Of a stretch of 64,000 nt of DNA, positions 10,953-23,200 are shown in pieces. Both the position numbers and the translations under genes were made by a program. This DNA comes from Quercus robur (taxonomy: Eukaryota; Streptophyta; Magnoliopsida; Fagales; Fagaceae): the NCBI RefSeq assembly GCF_932294415.1, contig NC_065539.1, forward strand, positions 33,792,001 through 33,856,000, given 5' to 3'. Position 1 is the first letter of the stretch, and the number at the start of each line of letters is the position of its first letter. The notes under the pieces are model-generated. The model had not been told where the DNA came from, did no database searches, and saw nothing but the letters and a program-made list of their open reading frames with translations.

Positions 10953-13900
10953 ATGTCCTTCATCACCACATTCTCCATCATCACTCTCCCATCCTCCATT
11001 TGTCCTCATCATCACTCTCACAAAAACTCCAAACCCTTTAAATACCCAATGCCCTTATCCAAATCCAAACCCCTCTTCTCTTTCTTGCACTCCAAATTCC
11101 CACTTCCCCAAATGGCAACTCTCGTCACCACCACTCCCACTCACAAGAGGGCTCGCCTTAAGGGCGTCGTTTTTGACATGGACGGAACCCTAACGGTCCC
11201 CGTCATCGATTTCGTCGCCATGTACAAGGCCGTCCTTGGCGACGATGAGTACCGCCGAATCAAGGCGGAGAGCCCGTCCGGAATCGACATCCTGCACCAC
11301 ATTGAGAGCTGGAGCCCCGAGAAGCAACAGATGGCCTACGAGACCATCGCCGATTACGAGCGTCGCGGCCTCGATCGCCTCCAAATCATGCCCGGTTAGC
11401 CACTTCGTTTATTTAACAATTTTTGTATTGTAGACTCTCACTCAATTCGGTTTTTGTAAAAGACAGTTTTTTTTTTCTAGAAACTGATTTGGAGAACGTA
11501 CTATAACGCATTATGCGGAGATTCATAAAATTATGCACGTTTATTATTTAAACAAGTCATACGAGTTGTTAAAAATGTAGAAAATCTATTAATTACACAC
11601 TCGCTATTGCACGGTCTGTACATGTGAGGTGAGTAATTGAGTGTGTAACAAGGAGAGTGTGACTATTATTAGTTATTACTCTTAAAAATGGCATATGACT
11701 AAAAGTGTATATGTGGATGGTCATTTGAACTGCCAAGGGTTGGAGGAATGTTCCTCCATACCAGTTTGGAAGTAAACTCTTTATTTTATAAAGGAAAGAG
11801 TTTGACTCCAACCTGGCGATTGAAGAGACCAACAGTGTGTTGTGTAGTTTTAGTCGTATGACTTTTTTAATGTGCTATGTGACTTGTTTAAGTAATACAA
11901 ATGAATAATCTTATAATTATCCACGCAATAGGTTAGAAAAGATAGCTCCAAACCAGTTTGGGTAAATTGCAAATTGCACCCTAAGGTTTGGGCGTGATTA
12001 GATTTTACATCCTGAAGTTTCAGAATTTAGATTTTACCCTCTGAAGTTTGGGGTGTTTGAATTTTACACCTTGACGTTTCAGAATTTAGATTTTACCCTC
12101 TAAAATTTGTGAGTGTTTGGATTTTACATCCCAAAATTATGAAACTTTAGGATGTAAAATCCAAACATCCTCAAATTTTAGAGGGTAAAATCCAAACACC
12201 TTCAAACTTTAGAGGGTAAAATCCAAACATTCCTAAAATATAGGAGCTAAAATCCAAATTTTGAGATGTTAGAGTATAAAATCCAAACATCCCCAAACGT
12301 TAGGGGTAAAATCCAAATTTTAAAATTTTAGGGTATAAAATCCAATCACCCCCAAACTTTAGGGGTGTAATTTGCAATTTACCTATAATATTTTATGTCT
12401 AGGGTCTAACTATTTATAGACAGCCTCATCATTTAAAGATGTGGACACCGTCAGATTTGGGGAAATGTTAAAGCTACTAAACTGGATTAAATTCAAATAA
12501 AGAGTAACCTTTTCCTTCATACTTTGTTGGATTGGAGTGCTGCTTTTTTTTCTCCACCTTGTTTTTTTCTTTTATATTTGTTTGATCATTGTATTTTGAC
12601 TTGATTGTACTGCTCTCTTAGTACACCTCCGGTGTACTAGGGTATTCTCTTTCTAATACAATTTTTCGTTATTTATCAAAAAAAGAAAGAAAGAGAGCAG
12701 CCTTTTCCAAGAGTAGTAGGTAAATTATAGGGTTTTTCATTGATTTAAAATACATATGCGGATTATCTATTAAAAAAAAAAGTACATGTGTGGAAGTTCA
12801 AATTTTAGATTCATTTATTGCATTACTTTTGCCAAATGGATCTCCTTTTAGTTTTATAGGATTTAATATATGATTGTTATTATTTTTAACTTATACTTTT
12901 TTTTAGTAAAACTTCACTCCGATTAGTTGCATGTCATAGAATTTTTAACTTATACTTGACACAATTATAATAATTTTGGTTAATTCTAGTGCAGGTGCAG
13001 CAGAACTTTGTGGGTTGCTCAATGCAAAGAAAATAAGGTTGAAGCGTGTCACTCTTTCGTATTCTTTTTAGTCGTTTATAATTATCTTGTGTCTGCATAT
13101 AGGTTTAAAGCTGGCCTAAGTTTGTTACTTTTCCTTTTTAAGCTTTGATTGGGGGGTTTTGGATTTGGGTTTGTACATTAATTGATAAAGGAGATTAGAA
13201 TTAGGCACTGATGGTTTTTATTTGTATAAACCTAACAAATCAAAAAAAGGGGAAGAGGCAAAACCACTCTCATCCAATTTAAACTTTTCCATGATCCCTA
13301 ACCTATTGTGCTACCTTGTGGAGCTATTCCTATATTCATTTCCTTTGATTTTCTTAGTTGACTTCTACACACACTTATGTGGAGTATTTTTCAATGTGTA
13401 TGAGAGTGATAAGGTTAGTGGATTTAGCGTGTTTTGCTTTGAGGCATGGTGAAAAAATATTTTCTCTTACATTGTGAGATGGCTCATGGGCTGTGGTCCT
13501 TAGTATTAAACCTATTTTGAAGTGCAATGAGTGATGCCCCAAAAGATGATAGATGTATTGGCTTCACGGAAAGGAAGATTGGCTCAAGGGGGCTAAGACA
13601 AGGTGACTTGCTATCACCACTACTTTTTATGGATAAGTATTAGAACGGGATGGGACATATTCCTAAATTGTGTACTTTGATTTGGGGAATGGTAGCTGAG
13701 TACAGTTTTGGTTTGGAAAATGGCATGGGAATCATTCTTTGAAGATGTTGTTTCCATAATGTATGCCTGCTCAAGAGATACATATGCACAGAGCTGGAAT
13801 GTTCGATTTCATTGAGATTTTAATTATTGGGAATTGGAGTTGGTAAATTCATTCCTAGATCTCCTTTACTCAAATATCTTGAGGAGAGAAGGTTGTGATA

Positions 13901-14808
13901 AAATGAGGTGGAGATTGAACGGGAATGGCAGATTTAATGTTTGTTCATATTATGCTGCCATATGAGGTACCGGTGAAGTCTCTTTTCCTTGGAAGAGTAT
14001 TTGGTGTATTAAGGCTTCAAAGATGGGTTTCTTTCTTTGCATGGACAACAGCTTGGGGGAAGATCTATTATGTAAGAGAGGATTTACTTTAGTTGGGTGG
14101 AGTTGTATCTTGTATGTGTTGATGCAGTAAGAGACAATGGACCATTTATTGATTATTTATGACGATGCCTATGATTGGTGGAGTTTTGTTTTGAGAGCTT
14201 TTGGGATTCAATGGGTGTTACCACAAAGGTAATTGATCTCTTATATGGTTGGAGGATTTGGTTTGGTAAACATTGAATATTTGGAATCTAGGTCGCTTAT
14301 ATTTGATGTGGACATTGTGGAGGGAAAAAAGTTGCCTCACTTTTGAAGATGCAGAAATTTTGTTGATTCAATTGAAATCATTGTTCATCTAATTGTTGTT
14401 CAATTGGTCTTGTGTGTTAGGTTTCGCTAATAGCAATTCCATTGCAGACTTTGTGCCATCACTATAATTCTATTCTTTAGGCTGCTCTATGTCCATAATA
14501 TGTTATCCTGAAGTAGTCCTTTTCCTCAATAAAATATCATTACTTTTCAAGAAAGATTTGGTCGTCATTAAATGGTTGAGGCTTGGGGGGCTGTTCCTTT
14601 ATGCGTTATGCGGACATGGCAAGAAACGAATGATCGTACCTTCAATAATGTAGAACTTACCAGGAACTTTTAAAATATAATCTATTAAAATCTCCATACG
14701 ATTGGATTCAAGTGCTTAGACACATGCATCGTGACTCTTTCTTGTACTTTATTGCTTGTACGAACTTTTTTTTTTTTTGGTAGTTTGTTTTGAGGATCTA
14801 TTACAATT

Positions 14809-14843
<35 letters not shown>

Positions 14844-17273
14844 ATTTATTTATTTTTATTTTTTAAGGAAAGTTATTACTTGTCAATGTTGCAAAATTTT
14901 TGAATGCAAATATATATATATATTCTTGTGATAATGATCTTTGGCAACAACTACTATGTTGTAATTATACAATCTACCATGAGAATTTTGTTGATTATTT
15001 GTTTGTATTAATTTTCAGAAGGGGATTAATCACACGCAATGTTAAGGGAGCTGTTGATTTGTTTCATCAACGGTTTGGGGTAAGTTTATCCTAGTGTGTT
15101 CTAAAGTTTTGTATAAAGGTTGTTGAACATGACATAACTCATCTATGATTGACTATATTGTCTTCTTTTTCTCAACATCCCATTACAAATGACTCCATGA
15201 AGTGTATTGGAAAGGGCTATTGAAGAAAAAAGAAAAAGGTATAGGTCGTGCGTTCTTAGCAGTGTGCTGTCTAGTTAACCATCTTTACAGTAAGGCTGAC
15301 CACTCTACACTAAAGAAAATATTTCCCAAATCCCAACAAAGTACTTTGCTACTCCCATGTTAAACACTAATCTCAACAGCGGACTTATTATTTTGTTGGT
15401 ACCATTGGCTTGGGAAGCATAACTCCGATATTTGGAATCTGGTTCCAGGCTGTTTAATGTGGAATATTTGGACCGAACGGAATCGGCGTTCTTTTGAGGA
15501 TAAGGGGAAAACTGTGGTTCAGTTAGTAGATTTGTGCCAATGGACCCTCTTTGATTGGTCTCGGTGTTGGGGTTTTTCGGATTATTTTACCCTTATGGAA
15601 TTCCTTTCGTCTATTAGCTTTTCTTAGTTTTTCTTAGTGGCTGTTTGTGTCTTTTTGTTCACTACCGTGAACCCTTTGTATTTTCATGCTTTTCCCTTAT
15701 TAATAATATTTTCTTCTTACTTATAAAAAAAAAACATTATGTGTTCTAGTCTTCCCTGAGTTTGAAAACCTCCTTTTACCCGCTCATCTATTAGATGTCA
15801 ATCTGGTGAAAAAGAAGGTCGTTTACATTTAGTTGAGCATTCTGAAGTTTTGAGCATCAAGATACCAAAACCATATAAAGGATCTGTTTGTTAGAAGCAT
15901 CTGGCATAAGTTAAAATTATACTACAAAAGAAATTTGGTAAAACATTGCACTGGCTCATATGCGGAAGTCAAAATTTCTCAAATAAACATGTCCCATTAT
16001 TTCTTTTTACCTGGGGTCCTAAAACCCTCATAAATGAAAAGTGGTTGGCCCTCACCCCAAAAACATGTTTGCCCCTCCAGTGGAAACAAACATGTGCAAA
16101 ATACCAAAAGTTGTACCAAAACATTTTTTTTTATCACTCACAAAAGAGCTGGACAGGGCATGTAAAAAGTTAATGTGTTGTGTTCAAATATGAGCATATT
16201 TCTTTCTTGCTGCATGAGTGTTGTAATTTCTATATGCTGATTCTTATTCTGTATATTTGTGTCCTGACTTCAAACTTAGCCTACTTCATGCATGCTACTC
16301 TTGAAGTTTCCCTTTGTGCAGGTTTGCCCATGCACAATCTGGAATTTTCTTTTCTTTTCTTTTCTTTTTTATATGATGCTGGTTAGTTTATTTTTATTGT
16401 CAAGTGTCGATGTGGTAACTGTGTTCAATTTTATTTGTCCATAAAACTCTCTCTCTCTTCCCTCTGGTGTGCATTTGTTGAAAAGGACCGTCTTTTTGAT
16501 GGCTCCTTCTAAGTAGATATACTCTATGAGTGCTGCAGTTTGATATCCTTTGTAATTTTATATTACGGCAGATGACATTTTGTCCAGCACTAAGCAGGGA
16601 ATTCCGTCCTTATAAACCAGACCCTGCACCACTACTTCATATCTGTTCAGATTGGGAAGTTCTACCAAATGAAGTAATGATGATTGGTGATAGCCTTAAA
16701 GATGATGTGAGTTCTTTCTTCTCTCTCTTTCCTATCAAAAAAAATTTCCTCTCTCTCTTTGATTTTTTTTTTTTTTTTTTGATTATCTTGTTAATGCTTT
16801 GTGAAGTGCCTTTCATGTTCCCTTGCTTTCATCTAGAATGCGGCCCCCACTTCCCTGCTTGTCAGTGAGAATCTTCTTTCCTTGCGCAAATACAGTAATG
16901 TATTTGTATAAATATATAATGATTATGATTTTATTTGAAGAGGTATACTCAATGGCAAGGGCCATTGTCAGATATCTAAATGCAAAAAGATTAAGATCTT
17001 TGCAATTTGGAGCATGAGCTGTTGTGAAATTTTGCTTGCTCTTCCTATGGATAATTGTTCAGTGTCCCAAATGGATAAGAATTGGTTTCTATAATCTGAT
17101 TTTTACAGGTGGCTTGTGGGAAGCGAGCAGGAGCTTTTACATGCTTGCTCGATCAAACAGGGAGGTATGACTCCGCTGAATATGCCAACGTGGATCTAAA
17201 GCCAGATTTCAAGGTCTCTTCCCTTACTGAAGTTTACTCGCTATTGGAAGAACATTTCGACCTAGCACCATGA
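10953..17273 (+). CDS. HAD-superfamily hydrolase, five exons
   Basis: Exons are 10953-11394, 12995-13037, 15019-15079, 16572-16706 and 17109-17273, all GT-AG, joining in frame to 281 codons. The protein carries every HAD catalytic motif. Motif I is DMDGT with nucleophile Asp75 and Asp77. Motif II is the Thr167 region (LITRN). Motif III is Lys197 in YKPDPAP, and motif IV is GDSLKDD with Asp222 and Asp226. It therefore should be a Mg-dependent phosphatase of the phosphoglycolate-phosphatase-like type; the substrate is unknown. It resembles the plant family represented by Arabidopsis At2g33255, from memory. The first 53 residues are rich in Ser, Pro and Lys with almost no acidic residues and could be an organelle transit peptide. 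An internal Met54 (11112) would give a 228-residue cytosolic form. Exon 2 has two AG acceptors six bases apart (before 12995 and 13001), so a two-residue splice variant is possible. Introns 1 to 3 are enlarged by transposons. Confidence 0.88.
11961..12383. mobile_element. Foldback MITE in HAD intron 1
   Basis: The ends are inverted: ggtaaattgcaaattgcaccc at 11961 and its near reverse complement ending at 12383. The whole 423 bp is built of about ten units of roughly 40 bp ('ggattttaccctctaaa.tttg'). These read forward in the left half and inverted in the right half, around a centre near 12145. It has no coding capacity. The architecture is like the element at 59278-59727, but the sequence differs. 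Confidence 0.75.
12530..12682 (+). mobile_element. LINE 3' tail fragment in HAD intron 1
   Basis: The stretch 'gtacacctccggtgtactagggtattc...aatacaattttt..ttatttatcaaaaaaag' has the look of plant L1-type 3' untranslated ends, finishing in an A-rich tail near 12677-12690. Coding sequence is absent, so it is a heavily 5'-truncated copy. The identification rests on my memory of such tails. Confidence 0.45.
13545..14556 (+). mobile_element. Broken LINE 3' half in HAD intron 2
   Basis: Conceptual translation in shifting frames gives pieces typical of plant L1-type ORF2. A reverse-transcriptase box (RGLRQGDLLSPLLF) lies near 13585-13630. Zinc-binding reverse-transcriptase segments follow, such as WKSIWCIKASKMGFF near 13990-14040 and ETMDHLLI near 14132. 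A C-terminal tail precedes a 3' end near 14540. Several stops and frameshifts interrupt it and the middle is shortened. It is on the same strand as the host gene and is spliced out with intron 2. Confidence 0.75.
14811..14862 (+). repeat. CT microsatellite then TTTA run
   Basis: About 15 CT units (14811-14841) are followed by short TTTA/TTTTTA units, in HAD intron 2 about 160 bp before exon 3. Confidence 0.9.
15380..15737 (+). mobile_element. LINE 3' end in HAD intron 3
   Basis: A nearly clean frame reads the end of a plant L1-type ORF2. It contains SDIWNLVPGCLMWNIWTERN (about 15430-15490), DLCQWTLFDWSRCWGFSD, and a stop after SSISFS (about 15627). A 3' UTR and an A-tail (15724-15734) follow. 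It is 5'-truncated at roughly 15380. The open frame is better preserved than the LINE piece in intron 2, suggesting a younger insertion. Confidence 0.8.
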
Positions 17274-17913
17274 TCTTCAACCTGCAGACCACAAAAACTT
17301 CCACATTTAAAAGGAGAAGCTTTAATTGTGCTCTATGAAGGGATGAATGTAGGAAAAAATACTTTTAGGATGGTTTGTTCTCGTTCTAAGAAAGATTTCA
17401 AAAAAGATATCCACCAACCATGAAAAAAGAGGATATCAACAAAAAACAGTACCAAGCAAAAGATTATGAATGGCCCATTCTTCAATCAGAACCTGAGTTA
17501 GAGATTCCAACTAATGTATTCTGGTGGACAATGCCCAATTGTTACTTGCAGGGGCTATGAGCCTACGAACCACTTTCAGAGATATTGAAATATGCCTGTC
17601 TTGGTCTTGGTGTGGTTCTGAACGGTATAAGATGTTTAACCTTTCCAATTATTTGTATGCAAGATTGTTGCAAATGTAGATACAATTATTTGTAAGGATT
17701 CGTTTCAAGCATTTATCTTTTTGCTGGATTAGATACACGTTGTAATGTTGAATGAAAACAGCAATCCATCCTATTTTCCTTCTAGCCAGATGCACCTTCA
17801 GAATTTGTAGATTATGCCTTAACAGTAAGATACGCATAAAAGCCAAGTGCCTTGTATTTCAGTGAATCAGTGATATAGACTGCTCTCCTTTATTTGAAGA
17901 ATCAGGTTTGAAT

Positions 17914-17918
<5 letters not shown>
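17274..17918 (+). other. HAD gene 3' flank
   Basis: This is non-coding sequence after the HAD stop codon. It probably includes the 3' UTR, with possible poly(A) signals in the AT-rich stretch near 17745-17760 (aatgaaaa). No further gene is seen. Confidence 0.4.

Positions 17919-17946
<28 letters not shown>
17918..17946. repeat. TA microsatellite
   Basis: About 14 uninterrupted TA units lie immediately before the older LINE fragment. Confidence 0.9.
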
Positions 17947-17948
<2 letters not shown>

Positions 17949-17964
17949 ATAAGCACAAAAAAAG

Positions 17965-18108
17965 TTGCGGTTTTTGCAGGCGCCTGTTAAGGGTAGTTTG
18001 CTAGTTGGTCGTTTGTTGACAGATGCTTTGATTGCATTTGAGTTGCTATATAGTTTGTCCACAACATGGCAAGGGAGGAAGTGTGGTTTGGCTTTGAAAG
18101 TGGATATG
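17965..18108 (+). mobile_element. Older LINE, left part (split by a later LINE)
   Basis: The frame starting near 17980 reads LTDALIAFELLYSL and then GRKCGLALKVDM, the reverse-transcriptase segment before the conserved 'SKAYDRVEW' box of plant L1-type elements. The sequence stops being LINE-like at VDM and resumes after 24398 with a second LDM followed by RT and zinc-binding segments. The younger LINE inserted exactly here. Confidence 0.75.
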
Positions 18109-18325
18109 GGGGCACATCCAAAAGGAATTGAGTCGAGATTGAGGAGAGAGAAAATTCTCTCCGTACAGTTTTAATTTTCACTAATGTACGAGTTCTTTTT
18201 CACATTGGTTGAATGTCTTCGCACTCAACTTCTGGCCTGTCAAGGGAGGAGGAAGCGGAGCTCACTAGGAGTACCAAGAAAGTCAAGGATGTTAGGCATG
18301 TTGGTTTCATGGAGAGCCAGGGCTC

Positions 18326-19615
18326 ATGGAGGATGATGCGAAATCGGATGACGAGGTGGAACCCCTTAGGCAAGGTCTCGCAGCAGTGAAGTTCACCAAG
18401 GAGTTTAAGCAACACATTCGGAACTCTTGGTTGAAAGCTCTTATTGTCAAAGTTTATGGTAGAACAATTGGTTTCAACTTCCTACACTCAAGAATCCACT
18501 CTATGTGGAAACCGGTGGGACGTCTAGACTGTGTAGACTTAGGCCACGACTTATTTCTCATTCGTTTCTCCTTGAAAGAAGACTTTGAAATTGTGTTCAG
18601 GAAAGGGCCATGGTTCATAGGGGAGCACTTCTTATCCATTAGGCTGTGGGAGCCTAACTTCAAACCATCATCTGCAAATGTGTCATTAGTTGCGGTCTGG
18701 GTTAGAATCTACAAACTTCCCATCGAATACTATAATGCAGAAGCTTTGCATCAAATAGGTGTCCTGAGAATGGATACCCACACAGCAACTGAGGCGAGAG
18801 GCAGGTTCGCACGTTTGTGTGTTCAGATAGACATCGATAAGCCGTTCATCACGGTGGTTAAGATTGGTAGGTTTGAACAACCTATGAGTTATGAGGGAAT
18901 CCATAAGCTCTGTTTCTCCTGTGGACGTATTGGTCATCGGTGGGGAAATTGTCTTTACACTGTCTGGGGTGAAAATATGGAGAGGGAGGAGGAAGATAGG
19001 TCGGAGGGAAAGAATGTCATACACTCACGCATTAGCCATGAAGCTGGGAATTATGAGCAGAAAGAAAGGACCACACTGGGAGTACAGGAGGACATCTATG
19101 GTCCGTGGATAGTGGTTGCATGGAGAAAGCATGGGACAAAAACCCGCAGAGGTAATGGAATTGATCCTGGCAAGACACAAGGCCACAACCTGAAGGTACA
19201 TAAGGCAGTTATAAATGAGACAAGATCAGATGTTGACGTGGGCAAGGCTGCTCCTACTAGTGGATCCCCAAGAGAAAGGAAAAAGAAATTGTCCCATACC
19301 AGATCACCAACGGGCCTCCAGCTATCAAAAGTAGTGCAAAACATCATTAAGGGAAGTCTTTTGTTGGACTTGAGTCTAGCTGGCCTAGGCCCAAAAGCAA
19401 AAGCTCATATAGATTCGGGTACCAAACAAGGCTCTTTGAAGCTCAGTGACAGCCCATTCATTAAGGGCAAAAGCGTGATTGGGCGTAATAGGGCAAACAA
19501 AGCTTCTTTCAAGGCTACATCTGATGCTGTCGCCCCACTCTCATCACCAAAAGCTCAATATCCTTTCACCCATGGAGATGACAAGTCAGAACAGAGAACT
19601 CCTCATAAGTTTTAG
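18326..19615 (+). CDS. LINE ORF1 protein with zinc knuckle
   Basis: This is an intact 429-codon frame. The N-terminal half has the DUF4283-type fold seen in plant LINE and transposon ORF1 proteins: a 'W...L..KVYGRTIGFNFL' start, then 'RKGPWFIGEHFLSI' and 'VWVRIYKLPIEYYN'. A CX2CX4HX4C zinc knuckle (CFSCGRIGHRWGNC) lies around residues 193-206. The C-terminal half is basic and disordered-looking. The likely role is RNA binding in the retrotransposition particle. It is unusual that this frame is fully open while ORF2 is broken. Confidence 0.85.
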   Translation: MEDDAKSDDEVEPLRQGLAAVKFTKEFKQHIRNSWLKALIVKVYGRTIGFNFLHSRIHSMWKPVGRLDCVDLGHDLFLIRFSLKEDFEIVFRKGPWFIGEHFLSIRLWEPNFKPSSANVSLVAVWVRIYKLPIEYYNAEALHQIGVLRMDTHTATEARGRFARLCVQIDIDKPFITVVKIGRFEQPMSYEGIHKLCFSCGRIGHRWGNCLYTVWGENMEREEEDRSEGKNVIHSRISHEAGNYEQKERTTLGVQEDIYGPWIVVAWRKHGTKTRRGNGIDPGKTQGHNLKVHKAVINETRSDVDVGKAAPTSGSPRERKKKLSHTRSPTGLQLSKVVQNIIKGSLLLDLSLAGLGPKAKAHIDSGTKQGSLKLSDSPFIKGKSVIGRNRANKASFKATSDAVAPLSSPKAQYPFTHGDDKSEQRTPHKF

Positions 19616-20242
19616 CTCTCAACCTCTCCTTGGCTGAGGTGGGCTATCAATTTAGAGGGAATAATGGTGGAGATACCGAAAGTGGTAATAGCCAAAATCC
19701 AGGCAAATCCAACCCACGTAATGGGATGGTTCAACAACAAATTACAGAAGGCATGGAAGTTCATATTTCCATTGATGATAGCGAGTGTCAGAGAAGGTTC
19801 GATGTCACTGACAGACCCAGCATGGCAAGAAGCTTTTAATCCTTGGTGGCACTTTCTCACCGACACTCTATCTCCGATGAAAGAACGAAGAGCGAGGTGG
19901 GAGAAGCTACCTCTGATATCATCAACTCCTCTCCTATACGAAGTAAATCCGAGTGAGGAACTATCAAAGAGGTGTATTCTAGAGGATCGACCAATTGCAT
20001 CCTTCATCATGGGGAACAAACCCATCACGAAGTTGATCCAAGTGTTTAAACCCACAGGGGAGTTCAATCTCCATGTGATGGTGCAGGAAATGAAAATGGG
20101 AGTTCTATAGCACAACCTGACTTTGATCTCGGGGAGAGGACATATGACGGAGGTGATGAGAAAGATAGAATGAAACTTGAGCAAAGAGGCGAAGTCACTG
20201 CCTCCATATGATGAGTGCCTTACCCCATATTACTCATTAGTC

Positions 20243-23200
20243 ATGAATATTATTATCTGGAATTGTAGAGGTGCTTTGAAGCCCTCATTTCAAAAGCATG
20301 TTAGGGAATTGGTAAGCAACCATGATTTGGCAATTCTGATAGTTATGGAGACTACGATTGGAGGAGATAGGGCTGGGGAAATTAGAGACTCCCTTTTGAT
20401 GGAGCGATTCACACTGACACAATTGGGTATGCTGGTGGCCTTTGGATGCTATGGAATTCTGATAAGGTGGAGATATCCCCCCTCACCAAAACAGAACATA
20501 AAATTCATGTCTCCATCAGGGTATGTAGCTCTAACTCTTCTTGGCTCCTCTCTGTTATATATGCTAGTCCTAGGAGTGCCGAAAGGCATATATGATGGAA
20601 TAATCTATCCAAAGTTACAGAACTGCATAATTTTCCATGGGTTATAGCGGGTGACTTCAATGAACCCCTTATTGGTAAGGATAAGTTTGGAGGCAGACTT
20701 GTGAACCTGAATAGATCCTTTCTTCTAAAAGAGTGCTTGGATAGATGCAATATGGTTGATTTGGGCTTCTTGGGTCCAAGATTCACATGGACTAACTGAA
20801 GAGATGCTCAGGGGTTAATTCAAGAAAGAATTGACAGATTTTTTGTCAATTCAAGCTAGTGTTTGCTTTATCCAGAAGCGAGAGTAACTCATCTCACCAG
20901 GTGCCACTTGGACCACTACTCGGTTCTTCTTGAGATGCAGTCTAAAGCCCAATCGTTTTGGATTAAGCCTTTTACATTCCAAAAATTTTGGCTCTTTGAT
21001 CAGACCTTTGCTGGGGTAGTAGCAAATGCTTGGAATCAAGCTCCTTTGCTTAGTGATGCCATTGATAAATTTTAGAAGGATGCTTCCTTGTGGAATAAAA
21101 CTCACTTTGGAAACATTTTTGCAAAGAAAAAGAAAATTATGGCTCGGATGAATGGGATTCAACATGCAAATGCCATTAGACATTTGGCTTATCTCATCAA
21201 CCTTGAAAATGAGCTCCTTTGTGAGCTTGATGTGATCATGGGACAAGAAGAGGATCTTTGGGTGCTTAAGTCTTAGGTGAACTAGATGATATAAGGAGAT
21301 TGGAATACAACATTTTATCAAGCGTCAACTCTGGTAAGGAGGAAGAGGAATTAGATTTTAGCAATTAAAAACTTTGTTGGCGAATGGATCCAAGAGAAAA
21401 AAGATATATCTAAGCTTATCAGGAATGGGTTCAGGGACATTTATACTTCTTCGTCAAAAGCCATGCCTTCTCTCTCTCAATGGCATGGCCGGCTTAATGA
21501 AGATGGAAAAGAAAGTGTTGGAGGGCAGGTGACAGTGGAAGAGATTAGAACAACACTCTATTCGCTAAAAGCCCTTAAAACGCCGGGTCCGAATGGGTTG
21601 CATGTAGGTTTTTTCCAAAGGTTTTGGCTAACTGTAGGTGACTCGGTAGTAAGGGAAGTCAAAAGAATTTTCATGGAAAGGAAAATCCTTGAGTATCTCA
21701 ATTAGACTCGCATTGCTCTTATTCCAAAAATACAAAGTCCTGAGACTATTGGGAACTATTGCCCGATCAGTTTATGCAACACAATTTATAAGGTGGTTAC
21801 AAAAATCATAGTAGCAAGACTCAGACCGTATCTAGGAAAACTCATACCCCTCTCCAAACTGCTTTTGTGTTGAGACGAAAAAGTATTGATAATGCTGTCA
21901 TTGTGCAGGAGCTTATTCATTCCATTAGTAGAAAGAAAGGCAAGGTGGGTTATATGGCTATCAAGATCGATTTGGAGAAAGCTTATGATAAGCTAGAGTG
22001 GAGCTTCATTAGGAATATGCTTTTGAGGATAAATGTTCCTGAGGGCCTCATAGACCTTATTATGAGTTGTGTTTCTTCGGTGTCCACCTCAATTCTTTTA
22101 AATGGTGCACCATTAGAGCCAATCCTTCCGTCAAGGGGAATTAGACAAGGGGATCCCGTATCCCCTTACCTTTTTATACTCTGATTGACTTCCTTAGTCA
22201 ACTTATAGAAGAAAAGTGCAGCAATAAACTGTGGAATCAAGTTAAAGCTTCTCAAAGTAGTCCAGTGTTCTCCCATTTAATGTTTGATGATGATCTAGTC
22301 CTTTTTGCAAAGGCTAACCACTTGAATTGCTCCACCATTAGAGAGGTTCTTGATGATTTTTGTGATATCTTGGGCCAAACGATAAGTGAAACTAAATCCA
22401 GAGTGTATTTTTCACCAAATGTGGATGGAGATACAAGGGAGTCTCTAAGTGGTATTCTTGGGTTTGCTTCCACCCCAGGGTTAGGGAGATACCTTGGCAT
22501 CCCCATTAAACAACCTGGTTCTTCCATACAAGACTTCAACTTTATATTGGACAGAGTAAAGCAAAAGCTTGCAGGTTGGAAGGCAAACTTGTTATCCCTA
22601 GTAGGTAGGGTTGTCCTTATTCAGGCATCATCATTAACCATTTCGTCGTATGTTATGCAATGCTCCTACTTCCCTGGGAGAATTCTTGAGGGAATGGATT
22701 GAGTCAATAGAAACTTTCTTTGGGGCACTACGGAGTCAGCAATTGGATCGGTTGGCAGAAGGTAGCCAAACCCAAAATGGAAGGAGGATTGGGGTTACAA
22801 GTAGCAAGGGGTAGAAACATTGCCCTTCTAGCGAAACTAAATTGGAGATATCATGTAGAAAAGGAATGCCTTTGGGCGCGTGTTTTAAAATCAAAGTATT
22901 GCTTAAACTGTAGGCTGTGTTCGAGTAACCAAAACAAGCTCCCATGCTCCCCAACGTGGTTTGCAATGAAGAAAGGTATGGAAGTCTTTAATAGAGGTAT
23001 TAAATGGACAATGGGGAGAAATAGCAAACTTAGTTTCTGGTATGATTATTGGGTAAATCATGGAGTGATGTGGCATATGATGATTGGTCCCTTTTCATGA
23101 GAAGCATCTAACTTGAAGATTCTAGACGTCATTAAAGATAATGGATGGGATTGGAACTATCTAGAATTTAATGTTCCCCGAAATATTAAACTCATGATTC

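Noticed and set aside
18686-20184. Minus-strand frames of 112 and 190 codons inside the LINE
   Set aside because: They are antisense to LINE ORF1 and the ORF1-ORF2 gap, with no independent support.
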